Shown in pieces: positions 10,866 to 21,016 of a stretch of 64,000 nt of DNA; the stretch's first letter is position 1, and the number at the start of each line of letters is the position of its first letter. Source of the DNA: Colias croceus (lineage: Eukaryota; Arthropoda; Insecta; Lepidoptera; Pieridae); the NCBI RefSeq assembly GCF_905220415.1, contig NC_059564.1:2182501-2246500 (forward strand). The letters run 5' to 3'. The position numbers were made by a program, and so were the translations under genes. The notes under the pieces are model-generated. The model was given only the letters and a program-made list of their open reading frames with translations, made no database searches and was not told where the DNA came from.

Positions 10866-10950
10866 TAGGCGACAATTTTGATATCTTTGAATCTTGCCAA
10901 AGAAGTTTCACTTATGACACGTGTGCTTCGCACATATGCTCTTTTTTATT
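10866..10950. repeat. MITE-like repeat, GAAGTGAAACTTC family (inverse copy)
   Basis: gatatctttgaatcttgcca, then agaagtttcacttatgacac, then a gtgtgc hairpin: the inverse half of the copy at 11558-11712. Confidence 0.6.
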
Positions 10951-11557
10951 CAGTAGGTATATACATAGGTCTCTGGTACAAATTCGGCTCGAAGGACCAG
11001 TAAATGTACAAGCTATTTACATTTCAATTATCGGTGCTGAGCAGGAATAGATGAACAGTGAAACAATTACAACACAACTCAATTACTATTGATAAATATT
11101 TAAGTCGTAGCAAATCTAATGAAGATTAGCAAAAATTACAATTTCAAGCACGTTTCAAGAACAGTTACTTAGAAATAGTGACACGTGGTAGATTGTTTTA
11201 AAATTAAACATCATTTCAAATAGATCTAGAATCTAGATGGAGGATCATGAAAATGAATATGTATATTTTATTATCATACTTACCTAATACCTACTTTGTA
11301 TTTAAAATACAGTAATAAAAAAAAATACACTAACTCGTTATTTCTACTACCTTATTTGAGAATTGAATATTGCTCCTTCTAAATATAAGTAACTCTATGG
11401 TTAACAAAAGCAAACATTCAATTAAATTTGTTTGTAATCGCCAATAACCAGCCATTAGGAGCAATAGGTACTGCTTATTAGGTGTTATAGTTATACCACA
11501 GATTATTTACGAAATAATTAATTACTTCGTAAGTAATTACACTTGCACAATATCAAT
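10951..11557. other. Non-coding spacer
   Basis: AT-rich with no domain, RNA gene or repeat recognised beyond short poly(A/T) runs. Confidence 0.5.
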
Positions 11558-11712
11558 TGGTGTCAGAAGTGAAATTTCTTTAGCAAGATTCAAAGATACC
11601 AAAATCGTCGCCTTACTCCATGACGTGAGGATATTGCCATACGACCTTGTAATTTTACTCTCAACGCACCTAAAGAAGTTTCACTTTTGTCAAGTGTGCT
11701 CGGTACACGCTC
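11558..11712. repeat. MITE-like repeat, GAAGTGAAACTTC family
   Basis: A near-full copy: ggtgtcagaagtgaaatttc at the left, aagaagtttcacttttgtca and a gtgtgctcggtacac hairpin at the right. It abuts an AACCGACTTC element. Confidence 0.65.
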
Positions 11713-11935
11713 TTTTTTTAACCGACTTCAAAAAAAAGGAGGAGGTTATCAATTCGGCCGGTATATTTTTTTTTTTTTTTTTTTTATGTATGTACACCGA
11801 TTACTCCGAGGTTTCTGAACCGATTTACGTGATTCTTTTTTTGTTCGATGCGGGATGGTGTCGAATTGGTCCCATAAAAATTTTATTCGGCTAGGCCTAG
11901 TAGTTTTTATTTTATAAGCATTTTTGTCTGTACTC
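11711..11935. mobile_element. MITE, AACCGACTTC family (right end missing)
   Basis: Matches 7631-7850 (ggaggaggttatcaattcgg, tactccgaggtttctgaacc), but after tttttgtctgta the sequence changes to unrelated DNA. The plus-strand frame at 11625-11894 spans two MITEs and is not a gene. Confidence 0.75.
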
Positions 11936-12163
11936 GATGACTTAATTTCAATGTAGCAAGTAACTTTGATTCACTTCCCGGTAACCGATTGAGCTGAAAT
12001 TTTGTATACGAATGTAAATTGGATAGCGATGAAACATTATCATGACATGGAGCTGATCTGATGATGGAATCGGAAGGTGGCCATAGGAACTCAGTAATAT
12101 ATTGACTCAACTTTATCGAGTTTGGGCTCGTTTGATTCGTGTTGAAAAATACACTAAAAAGTA

Positions 12164-12458
12164 TTAAATAAAAATAACTGCGTTAAAAACAACCGACTTC
12201 AAAAACGGAAAAGTAAGAAATAAAAAAGATTTGATATTATTAATTACTACATATAATTTTTATGTGCTATTTATTAAATAGGTTTGAAGTCGGTGCCAAA
12301 CACTAAGCACTTAGTATTAAGCCCATGCACCGACATCAAACCTTTTTAGTAAATAGCACATAAAAATAATATGTAGTAATTAATAATATCAAATCTTTTT
12401 TATTTCTTACTTTTCCGTTTTTGAAGTCGGTTGTTTTTAACGCAGTTATTTTTATTTT
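12164..12458. repeat. Near-perfect foldback of the AACCGACTTC family
   Basis: Two arms of about 125 bp, 12164-12290 and 12334-12458, are reverse complements with very few differences. Each starts with aaaataactgcgttaaaaac and runs through aaaagatttgatattattaa to aaacc. They are separated by a loop of about 45 bp. Outer ends match the right terminus of the AACCGACTTC MITEs. Confidence 0.85.
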
Positions 12459-12467
12459 CTTTGTCTG

Positions 12468-12513
12468 CATCGGGAATCGAACCACTCGTTCACGTGTTAA
12501 CCACTGTACCAGA
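12468..12513 (-). mobile_element. tRNA-derived SINE head (minus strand)
   Basis: Reverse-complement reading gives an A box (tggtacagtggttaacacg) and a B box (ggttcgattccc). The same pair occurs in the SINE at 58417. Only the tRNA-like head is clear. It is not an intact tRNA gene. Confidence 0.65.
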
Positions 12514-12537
12514 TTGTAAGTATGTAGGTACTATTTC

Positions 12538-12830
12538 AAACTCAAACATTTATTTATTCAATTAGACTTCTTATAAAAACACTTTTGAATGGACATCAAA
12601 CTTTGAAATATTTTTTATGTACCTAATACGGCGAAAGAGATTGAGCCCCACAACACAGGGAATCCTAGTGTGGGGTTCAATGCAGCACATGTAACTATAT
12701 TATGTAACATTTCTTGTAACTAATAAAGAAATTTTTCATTTTTCATTTTCACATAACATTTTTACAATTTACCTAAGTACCACTTCGGAAAGCAGTAGGT
12801 AGATATCTATGGAGAAGAACCAGAAGCATT
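12538..12830 (-). mobile_element. CR1/Jockey-like LINE 3' end, split by a second retroposon tail
   Basis: 12538-12598 and about 12755-12830 are the reverse complement of the 3' UTR of the LINE at 49632-54820 (aaatttattcaattagact-type start, then cttcggaaagcagta and ctatggagaagaacc). Between them lies a plus-oriented retroposon tail (about 12613-12752) with aataaag and a (tttttca)n end. Confidence 0.7.
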
Positions 12831-14088
12831 ATAATATTATTATTGATAAAATAATAACACGCCATACAATAAATAATAATTGGCCAAACTTATGGCCAAA
12901 CATTTGTCATTGAATGAATATTCATTTGATAATGACACACCAATTACGAAGTATTGGCCCTCTAATTCGTGTATTTTGAAAATTATAGCCCGTTACAAAA
13001 TTGCCAGTTATCAAAATTACCTCTAAATTATGGGGTCTTCAAACATTATTTCTTTAATCGATTTGGAATTATCGAGAACAATAAATATTGTCAAATATGT
13101 AAGTCCGTTCTTTGAATTATCTAATTTATCAATAACGTCAAATGATCGTCAACAATTATTTTTCTGACATTTGGATTAGGTAAAAACAAGTAAAAATGAA
13201 AATATCTAATTTTTATAACAATATTTTGATAAGTACCTATATAAGCATTAGGTATAGGTACTTATTACTAATAAGTTATTAGTTATAAGTTATAAGCACA
13301 ATATACAGATACATACAGCATACAGTAAGGAAACTTCATACAAAATGTTCGAAATGGCTCCCCCCCCCCATCAAGCGTGTTTTCGAGGGTATTGAGGGGG
13401 ATCGATAGTAGCGGGTGACACATCCACAGATTTTGAATATAGTATGGAAAAAAGTTTAAAGTGATGTCATTTCACATTAAATAAATATCGATTGTTTCAG
13501 TTTGTAGCCCTTTCAATAAATATATATCTGTATCGTATCTGACTACAAGTTAAAAAGAGACTATTTTTTAATTTCTATAGATATGGCAGTATGAGTTTTA
13601 AATTATGTTGACATATTTTCTACCAAAATGATAGCTACAAATAGTACCTATTAGGAGTCCAGTCTGTTTAAAGACCGCATCTATTTTTTACGCAATCTAG
13701 AAGAGCACGAAAATCTAAAAAATGGAAACCTTAAAAAATCTTGTTTAAATTTATGTGCATAATTACGTAAATATTAGGGAAGAAAAAGATAGATATTATA
13801 ATAATTATTGTATTTTTATCGATACGTGACTTTACCACTTTGTCAAGCACTAAGCCTGTCAAACTATTTTCTTTTTCATCCTAAAACAAAAAGGTTATAT
13901 AAATAGGAGGTTCTATGTTCGTATAATAATAATAATTTTAATTTATTTTTGAATATTTTGTGTTTTTAAAAATAATTTAGTAGGTATACCTACATACAAG
14001 TATTGTTAATTCTGGTTTTAAATAATTATTGAATACTTATATGTATCATACAAATATCAAGCATTATAAATAATAATTTAGGTAGGTA

Positions 14089-14090
<2 letters not shown>
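12831..14090. other. Non-coding spacer
   Basis: AT-rich. It contains a C10 run at about 13361-13370 and a short palindromic patch (taataagttattagttataa) near 13270. No gene or clear transposon is seen. Confidence 0.5.
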
Positions 14091-14141
<51 letters not shown>

Positions 14142-14433
14142 TGGGGAAATCTTGCATAGATACCCACGGCGTCCGGGGAAAGGGCCGCGGGTTATGTCGG
14201 ATTCCTACCGACCAAAACCCCACTGTGTTCCGTCAAGCCACATAAACGACGGGGCCACGGGTATAGGTAGAATTCTTCCGTGACCCCATCAGCAGCTGCC
14301 CGTCTCCAGGCCGACACAAACTATGAGCCCGCCAGCTCTTACCTCATAGGGCGGCGTGAACGGAGCACGTCTCACGCCGCCTCATCTCACCGGACGATGG
14401 ACTAAATCCCCGCTCCATCGCCCGGCGCCCCTC
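14091..14433 (-). mobile_element. 5'-truncated LINE insertion with 48-nt poly(A)
   Basis: A run of about 48 T (poly(A) on the minus strand) is followed by about 295 bp of GC-rich sequence (cacggcgtccggggaaaggg, cctcatagggcggcgtgaac) that resembles the 3' UTR of R1-like Lepidopteran LINEs. It is flanked on both sides by GGTACC(T) (14085-14091 and 14434-14440), a likely target-site duplication. The long clean poly(A) suggests a young insertion. Confidence 0.75.
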
Positions 14434-14440
14434 GGTACCT

Positions 14441-15322
14441 ACATTAAAATAGCCTTCGGCGTCCAAAAAAGACAAGATTTCGAAATATAGCACTGAAAAA
14501 AACGTACCTATTTACTTTTACAAGGTATATATTTTATTGAGATTGTTTCTTCTTGTAAATTCATATTTAGGCTACACCATTTTTTAATTTTAACGGGTTT
14601 TAATCTCAAAATTACCACAAAGTCAACTGTGAAAAAAAGCAAACAGAAATATACAGGCCGAATTGATAACCTCCTCCATTTTTGAAGTCGGTTAAATATC
14701 AAAAAGGTAACAGCCCTATAGCTATACGTCATAATTTCATCGCAGGGGCTTAGTTTCCTAACTGTATGTACGTAGTATATAGGTATCTGTCAACTGTGTT
14801 ATAAGTCTATCTGCTCCTAAATGAATAATAAAAAATATATAGGTATCTACAGTTAATTAACAATTAATTTCATTTTTAATTTCATCGCTAAACAAGAATA
14901 TGATAACAAGTTTATATATTTTTTTTAATTTCGAACGATTTCGGAGCCCGGGCATGGTAAATGAATCGAAAATCTTTAAATGCAGTTCTTTATAAAAATA
15001 AAGGAAAGTTTCCTTTCAGCATTTTTTTATCTCCAGTATGTTAAGTAGGTATTTTCCCTCCAGCTAGCATATATCAATTTTGACTGGGACTTACAGATAT
15101 AATTACATTGTCAATCCTTAACTGCAATAGCCATAGAATCTATATAATTAAATGCAACGACAACACACTGAACTTTAAAGCTAATATTAATTATTCACGC
15201 GTCTATTTGTCGGTATGTTAACACGAATTCTTGGCTGTACGGATGTGGGCCGCGCGCCTCGCATTCGTACCGTGAAAAACAAATGATTGTCTCTGGTTTG
15301 AAAAAAATGGGCGCTAAATTTG
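14441..15322. other. Non-coding spacer
   Basis: Holds a fragment of an AACCGACTTC MITE in reverse (about 14660-14696). The last 100 bp before the LINE are GC-richer (gggccgcgcgcctcgcattc). No gene was found. Confidence 0.5.
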
Positions 15323-15335
15323 AAAAGAGAATGTC
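15323..15335. repeat. Target-site duplication, left copy
   Basis: AAAAGAGAATGTC, identical to 21004-21016. The leading A residues could partly belong to the poly(A) in the right copy. Confidence 0.85.
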
Positions 15336-15567
15336 GATTGGAAAAAAGCGCGGGAAACTTCGAACGAGGCGGGAGCGAGTTTTAAATTTTAATTTTAAAT
15401 TAAACTTAATTTTATGATCAGAGGAGTAATTTGTTGTAAATATTATAGTATTTAATGTAAATAGTTATAGTTTTTATATTATATTGGTAAGTTTTATTGT
15501 TAATATTATTTTTAATAGGTACCTATGTAAATTGTATATTTCAATTGAGTCTCCTTCATAGAAATCT

Positions 15568-17040
15568 ATGAAGGATCCTCCTGATCCTTTGAATGAGGGA
15601 TCAGGTCTGGGACCTGGTCCCTCCGTCGCTAGCTATGTAACAATATGTAGCAATGATGATAATTTCGATAAAGATCTACTTGATTGGGAACAAGAAGGTA
15701 ATAGAAAAAGGAAGCGTGGTAAAAATATAAATACTATTAATAGCCTAGAGAATTTAGATAGTGGTCGCCAGAGTGTTAACTCTAATAGCAACTCTATATC
15801 AGCTAAGGAAAATGTTTCAATTGATTTACAGTCTAATTCTTTAATTAGAAATATATATACTGAACATGACTCTTATCCATTTGTTGTTCATGTACAAAGA
15901 TGTGAATCATCACCTGGTGATGGTTCTACGTTGCATCCAATTACATTTGGCAATTTTTTGAAAAAAAATAGTTTTAAAAATATTGTAGCAGGCAGTGTCA
16001 AAAGAATAGGCAGGAATAGATGCGTTGTTGCTTTTTCAACTGCTCATGATGCTAACACATTTATTAATAATAAAGCCTTAGAAACATTCAATCTAAGAGC
16101 AAAAATACCATCCTTCCATGTTTCTCGGATAGGCTTAGTAAGAGGCATTCCATCAGAATGGTCTCCGGAAGAAATTAAAGAAAATATAGTTGTTCCTAAT
16201 GGATGTGGCTCTATAATAAAAGTACGCAGAATTAATTATAAAGTTATTATTGATGGTACAGTTACATGGAAGCCTTCACAATCTGTAATATTAACTTTTG
16301 ATGGGCAAACACTCCCGTCAAGAATATTTATTTGTTATAATTCTTTACCTGTAGAGCTATATATATTTCCAACCATTCAGTGTTATAATTGCTGTAGGTA
16401 TGGTCACACAAAATCAATTTGTAGATCCAAGCCCCGTTGCTATAAATGCGGGCAAGATCATAGTGGTGAAACTTGCAATGTTGAAGAGGATGGTGCATCA
16501 TGTATAATGTGTTCTGGTTTACATTTTGCAAATAATAAAAACTGTCCTGAATATAATCGTCAGAAACTAATTAAACTTACTATGGCTCAGAAGAACTTGT
16601 CATATGGAGAGGCACTTAAATTACACCCACAGGTAAAAAAACCTTATGCCGAAGTGCTTAACAATTCAACATTGCAAGTCTCACCAAAGCATAGTTTACA
16701 AAATTCAAATATAAATACATCTCATAAAAAGACTGTTTTTAAAAAACAACGTTCGCCACCAAAAAGTAGCCAAGGCTATGATAGAGCTGCTCATGAAGCT
16801 TTAATTAAAGAATGTCAAATGCCTACACCTGACAATGGGTGTGCCTACAAGATATCTCCATCTAATGATACTCAAAATGGTGCTATAATGGAAATTTTAC
16901 TCGCTTTAATCAATTTATTACAACAAAGTAAGACATTAAGACCGTCCAACGTTGCTTTACTTAATAAAATTATTAATAACACAATAAAAAACAATGGCTT
17001 CGAACATAATACATTGGAATTGCAGGAGCATTCTTCCTAA
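15568..17040 (+). CDS. LINE ORF1, gag-like zinc-knuckle protein
   Basis: 490 residues. It binds the element's own RNA and forms the ribonucleoprotein used for retrotransposition. Around residues 272-303 there are zinc knuckles of the CCHC type (CYNCCRYGHTKSIC, then CYKCGQDHSGETC), followed by a third cysteine cluster (CIMCSGLHFANNKNC). This spacing is typical of ORF1 of I, Jockey and related LINEs. The N-terminal third is polar and low in complexity. The region before the knuckles probably forms the RRM-like fold seen in relatives. The ATG at 15568 follows an AT-rich leader. The stop overlaps the start of ORF2 by 47 nt, so ORF2 is likely translated by reinitiation or a bypass mechanism. Confidence 0.9.
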   Translation: MKDPPDPLNEGSGLGPGPSVASYVTICSNDDNFDKDLLDWEQEGNRKRKRGKNINTINSLENLDSGRQSVNSNSNSISAKENVSIDLQSNSLIRNIYTEHDSYPFVVHVQRCESSPGDGSTLHPITFGNFLKKNSFKNIVAGSVKRIGRNRCVVAFSTAHDANTFINNKALETFNLRAKIPSFHVSRIGLVRGIPSEWSPEEIKENIVVPNGCGSIIKVRRINYKVIIDGTVTWKPSQSVILTFDGQTLPSRIFICYNSLPVELYIFPTIQCYNCCRYGHTKSICRSKPRCYKCGQDHSGETCNVEEDGASCIMCSGLHFANNKNCPEYNRQKLIKLTMAQKNLSYGEALKLHPQVKKPYAEVLNNSTLQVSPKHSLQNSNINTSHKKTVFKKQRSPPKSSQGYDRAAHEALIKECQMPTPDNGCAYKISPSNDTQNGAIMEILLALINLLQQSKTLRPSNVALLNKIINNTIKNNGFEHNTLELQEHSS

Positions 17041-20000
17041 AAAATCTGAATTAATTCATATCATTAATAAATATACTCCATTAGTAATCTCACTAAACGA
17101 GACTTGGTTAAAATCATATTTAAATTTTCGTATTCCCGGTTACATTTGTTTGAGGGATGATAGAACTGACGGATACGGCGGTGTTGCAATTTTAGTTAAA
17201 AATACCCTTACTTTCAAAAAATTACAACTTTTCCAACATACCGATAAAAGTTTCAATATTGTCGGAATAAGACTTAATAATACGATTTCCATTGTTTCCA
17301 TTTATATTCCTCAGTTTTCGAATTTAATTAAGCATGATATACAACATATTTTTTCCACACTTGAAGAACCCTATATTATCTTAGGTGATTTTAATTGCCA
17401 TCACCAATCTTGGGGATGTAGTATATCGAATTCAAATGGAGTACAATTACTAGAGCTGATCGACAATAACAATTTATGTGTAATAAATTCAGGGGAGCCG
17501 ACACGACGCACTCATGTGAATGAGAACTTGAGTGCAGTAGATCTAACAATTTGTACATCGGATGTAGCTTCATGTTCATCTTGGAGTCCCTTACCGTATA
17601 CGTTTGGTAGTGACCATTTTCCTATTTTAATTACTTTGCCGTTCAAAAATAATCGAAATTATAAACAAAGTTCACGTTTCAAATATAGACTGCAAAATGT
17701 AGATTGGGACAAATATAAAAATACAATTGAAAATGAAGTAAGGAAACTTCCTGATGTAAATATCACTAATGGAATAAAATGCTCGGAAGCGTTGGCAAAA
17801 ACGATTTTGCAAGTTGCTGAGGAGTTATTCCCCGTTAAATCGACCTCAAACACGCTCATGTCTTCTCCACCTTGGTGGGATAAGGATTGTACAGAAGCGA
17901 TAAAGAAACGAAAACTGGAAGAAAAGAGATATGCTGAGAATATGTCCACGGAGAATTACAATAATCTGATTGCTACAATAAAGACAACACGATCACTACT
18001 CAAGAGAAAAAAACAAGAAGGGTGGAAATCTTTTTGCACATCCATTTCACCGAATACTTGTCCCTCTCAAGTGTGGAAAAATTTAAAACGCTTCAGGTCA
18101 GCATTTGCTGAGCAACCATATAGATTTCCAGAGTCATTGGCTCATGATTTTATGCAAAATATAGCTCCCAATACAGTTCCAGAGAATAATATATTACCCG
18201 TGACTTCTGTTTCATTTGATCACAACTACTTTCGCATTGATTCCTTTTTTTCTCTATATGAGTTGAAAGGAGTACTGTCAAATGTAAAGGATTCCACCCC
18301 CGGCCTGGATGGTATACCTTATTCTTTCTTAAAAAACCTCGGAGATACTGCATTACAATACTATCTTGACATAATAAATAATATAATGATTTCCGGAAAT
18401 ATTCCATCCGAGTGGAAGACACAAGAAATTATACCTATACTCAAACCAAATAAACCAGCTGACGAGCTCTCATCCTATAGACCGGTAGCTTTGTCATGCG
18501 TTTTATTAAAGGTAGCAGAACATTTGGTGAAAAATCGTTTAGAGTGGCACATCGAGCATCACGATTACCTATCAAACAGTCAGTTTGGTTTTAGAAAAGC
18601 AAAAAGTACAATAGACAGCATAGGCATTCTCACAACAGACATACGTTTAGCCTTCTCGAACAACAAGTACTTAGTAGCTACTTTTCTTGATATTTCATCT
18701 GCCTATGATAATGTAATTATATCTATCCTCAATCAAAAACTTTTTAAATTAAATGTTCCTTGTATACTAATCAATTTCATAATAAACTCATTAGTGGACA
18801 GAACTATATGTTTAAATTTAAATGAATCAGAAAACATTTCACGTAAGATTCACAAAGGACTTCCGCAAGGTTCTGTACTTAGTCCTCTGCTGTATAACAT
18901 TTATACTTATGATTTGGAAAAGTCACTGAATGATACTGTAAAAATTCTGCAATATGCCGATGATATTGTTATGTATAGTGTAAATAATAGCTTAGAAGAA
19001 GCATGCAATTGTTTAAATAACAATCTAAACCAACTTAGTATGTGGCTTAAAGATAATGGTCTTGACTTGTCAGTAGAAAAAAGCTCTGTTGTAGTTTTTT
19101 CTCGAAAGAGGTCTTTGCCTCAAGTAGATGTAAGCTATAATGGTAGTATTTTTCCCATTAAAAATGAAGCAAAATTTTTAGGAATAACATTAGATAGTAA
19201 ATTAACAGGAATACCTCACATTGATTTTGTATCGGCTAAATGTGAGCGTATTTTAAATATAATAAGGTGCTTATCTGGCGTGTGGTGGGGGGCACACCCT
19301 TTTTGTCTCAAACTAATTTACAATGCTCTATTAAGAAGCAGTCTAGATTACGGAATGTTTTTGTTGGAAGGTGGTAACGTTAGTGCCTTTAGAAAACTTG
19401 ATAAGATTCAAGCGAAGGCCATTCGAATAGTTGTTGGAGCTATGAAATCTAGTCCCAATAACGCACTTCAAGTTGAGTGTTGTGACGCTCCGCTTCATCT
19501 AAGACGACAGTTTTTATCCGATAGATTTCTTTTCCGAGCGCTGCAATTTTCCAACCATCCCTTATTTCATAAATTGAAGGACTTGAATGAATATATATTA
19601 ACATCTACGTATTGGCGCTCTAAAAAAGTTCCATGTCTGATCGAAAGTTTCCGTAGAGTCACATCCATTACAACACGTATACATCGATCTCCACGCTTAT
19701 CATTGTTTAGTCACAGTTATGATAATTTGTTAACATATCCAGACATTAAGTACGATATAGGAATCATCAAGAATGATCCTCTAGCCAATCTTAATTTTAA
19801 TACAAAAGTAAATAAGGAATGGAAAGATTGGAACCTCATTTTTACTGATGCATCTAAGACGTCTTTGTCTGGGTGCACTGGAATAGGCATATACCATACA
19901 CAATACAAAATTATTCAAAAAATAAAATTACCACCTCAAGCATCAGTATTTACTGGTGAATGTTTGGGCATTTTGAAAGCAATTGAATATATATTATTAG

Positions 20001-20698
20001 CGAAGTTAGCACGAACTGTTATTTTTACTGATTCTAAAAGTTCTTTACAAAGTCTTGAAAAATATCCATTTCATAATAAGCCATTTTACCCTTTCATTTT
20101 TGAAATTAGAAACAAATTAACACTTTGTAAAAATAAAAATTTAACAATAGTTTTTGCATGGATACCCAGTCACACCGGTATAAAAGGCAATGAAAAGGCA
20201 GACGCCTTAGCAAAAGATGCCATAGATAGTGGTGATATGTTTCCATATATCAATTATTGCCACGATCTTGGTAACCTTCCTAAAGTTTACCTCCATGATA
20301 CCTGGACTAAACTTTGGGAAAGTAGCGGAATGCAAAAGGGAAAACGTTTCTATTCTCTTCAACCACGGATTCCAATGAAGCCTTGGTTTAATAAAACCAA
20401 AGGAAGTAAATTAGCTACAAGTATAATCATTCGTATGCGACTTGGACATGTTTGTACTCCTCAACATCTTACTAAAATTGGCGTATTAGATAATGAAATG
20501 TGTGAGTGTACTCTAGATGTGGGCAACCTGAATCACTTATTTTTTGCTTGCCCACTGTACGACCATTCCTCTTTGTATTTATCTCTTGAATCACTTGGTG
20601 TACCCTTTCCTATTTCTATTAATTGTCTCTTGCTCAATCCTGCCAAATATTTTGAAGCCATTGCCAAATTTATCACTCGAAATAATATAAAGTTGTAA
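16994..20698 (+). CDS. LINE ORF2: endonuclease, reverse transcriptase, RNase H
   Basis: 1234 residues with no interruption. Residues 1-215 are an APE-type endonuclease (IIHWNCRSI at the start, LGDFNCHHQSWG in the middle, GSDHFPI near 205), which nicks target DNA. About 420-700 is the reverse transcriptase, with GFRKAKSTIDSI, FLDISSAYDNV, GLPQGSVLSPLLYNIY and the catalytic YADD at about 653. About 945-1075 is an RNase H (FTDAS, ECLGILKAIEY, FTDSKSSL, WIPSHTGIKGNEKADALAK) with the expected D-E-D-D pattern. Near 1170-1187 is a C-terminal cysteine-histidine motif (CECTLDVGNLNHLFFAC). Length and order match I-type LINEs. It starts inside the end of ORF1. All catalytic residues are present. Confidence 0.93.
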   Translation: MASNIIHWNCRSILPKKSELIHIINKYTPLVISLNETWLKSYLNFRIPGYICLRDDRTDGYGGVAILVKNTLTFKKLQLFQHTDKSFNIVGIRLNNTISIVSIYIPQFSNLIKHDIQHIFSTLEEPYIILGDFNCHHQSWGCSISNSNGVQLLELIDNNNLCVINSGEPTRRTHVNENLSAVDLTICTSDVASCSSWSPLPYTFGSDHFPILITLPFKNNRNYKQSSRFKYRLQNVDWDKYKNTIENEVRKLPDVNITNGIKCSEALAKTILQVAEELFPVKSTSNTLMSSPPWWDKDCTEAIKKRKLEEKRYAENMSTENYNNLIATIKTTRSLLKRKKQEGWKSFCTSISPNTCPSQVWKNLKRFRSAFAEQPYRFPESLAHDFMQNIAPNTVPENNILPVTSVSFDHNYFRIDSFFSLYELKGVLSNVKDSTPGLDGIPYSFLKNLGDTALQYYLDIINNIMISGNIPSEWKTQEIIPILKPNKPADELSSYRPVALSCVLLKVAEHLVKNRLEWHIEHHDYLSNSQFGFRKAKSTIDSIGILTTDIRLAFSNNKYLVATFLDISSAYDNVIISILNQKLFKLNVPCILINFIINSLVDRTICLNLNESENISRKIHKGLPQGSVLSPLLYNIYTYDLEKSLNDTVKILQYADDIVMYSVNNSLEEACNCLNNNLNQLSMWLKDNGLDLSVEKSSVVVFSRKRSLPQVDVSYNGSIFPIKNEAKFLGITLDSKLTGIPHIDFVSAKCERILNIIRCLSGVWWGAHPFCLKLIYNALLRSSLDYGMFLLEGGNVSAFRKLDKIQAKAIRIVVGAMKSSPNNALQVECCDAPLHLRRQFLSDRFLFRALQFSNHPLFHKLKDLNEYILTSTYWRSKKVPCLIESFRRVTSITTRIHRSPRLSLFSHSYDNLLTYPDIKYDIGIIKNDPLANLNFNTKVNKEWKDWNLIFTDASKTSLSGCTGIGIYHTQYKIIQKIKLPPQASVFTGECLGILKAIEYILLAKLARTVIFTDSKSSLQSLEKYPFHNKPFYPFIFEIRNKLTLCKNKNLTIVFAWIPSHTGIKGNEKADALAKDAIDSGDMFPYINYCHDLGNLPKVYLHDTWTKLWESSGMQKGKRFYSLQPRIPMKPWFNKTKGSKLATSIIIRMRLGHVCTPQHLTKIGVLDNEMCECTLDVGNLNHLFFACPLYDHSSLYLSLESLGVPFPISINCLLLNPAKYFEAIAKFITRNNIKL

Positions 20699-21003
20699 AT
20701 ATTTTTCATTTTTTTATCTTTTTATTTCAGTAAGAATGCAGTATGTTTATTTTTAAAATAGAATTGTTTAGTTTTTGACTTAATTATAATTTTTATTTAA
20801 TAGATTAGTGTTATTTAATATATCTAGATTAGTATTTTAGATTGTATATTGATAAGGTATATTGCTACTTCTCTGATTATGCGCGTGCGTGAATTTTCTG
20901 TAATAATTGTAAAAATTTATGTTTCCCTACCTTTTAAAACTTGACACTGGCAAATAGTTTAGTCTTGTTGCCATGATAAACGAAAAAAAAAAAAAAAAAA
21001 AAA

Positions 21004-21016
21004 AAAAGAGAATGTC
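21004..21016. repeat. Target-site duplication, right copy
   Basis: AAAAGAGAATGTC directly after the poly(A), matching 15323-15335. Confidence 0.85.

Larger units (their letters stand above)
15336..21003 (+). mobile_element. Full-length I-like non-LTR retrotransposon
   Basis: A complete LINE: 5' UTR (15336-15567), ORF1 (gag-like), overlapping ORF2 (endonuclease, reverse transcriptase, RNase H), 3' UTR and a poly(A) run (about 20983-21003), framed by 13-bp target-site duplications. Both reading frames are intact, so the insertion is young and may still be competent. The RNase H domain and the ORF1 zinc knuckles place it in the I/Jockey group, closest in layout to I-type elements; the exact clade is not resolved. 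Confidence 0.92.
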
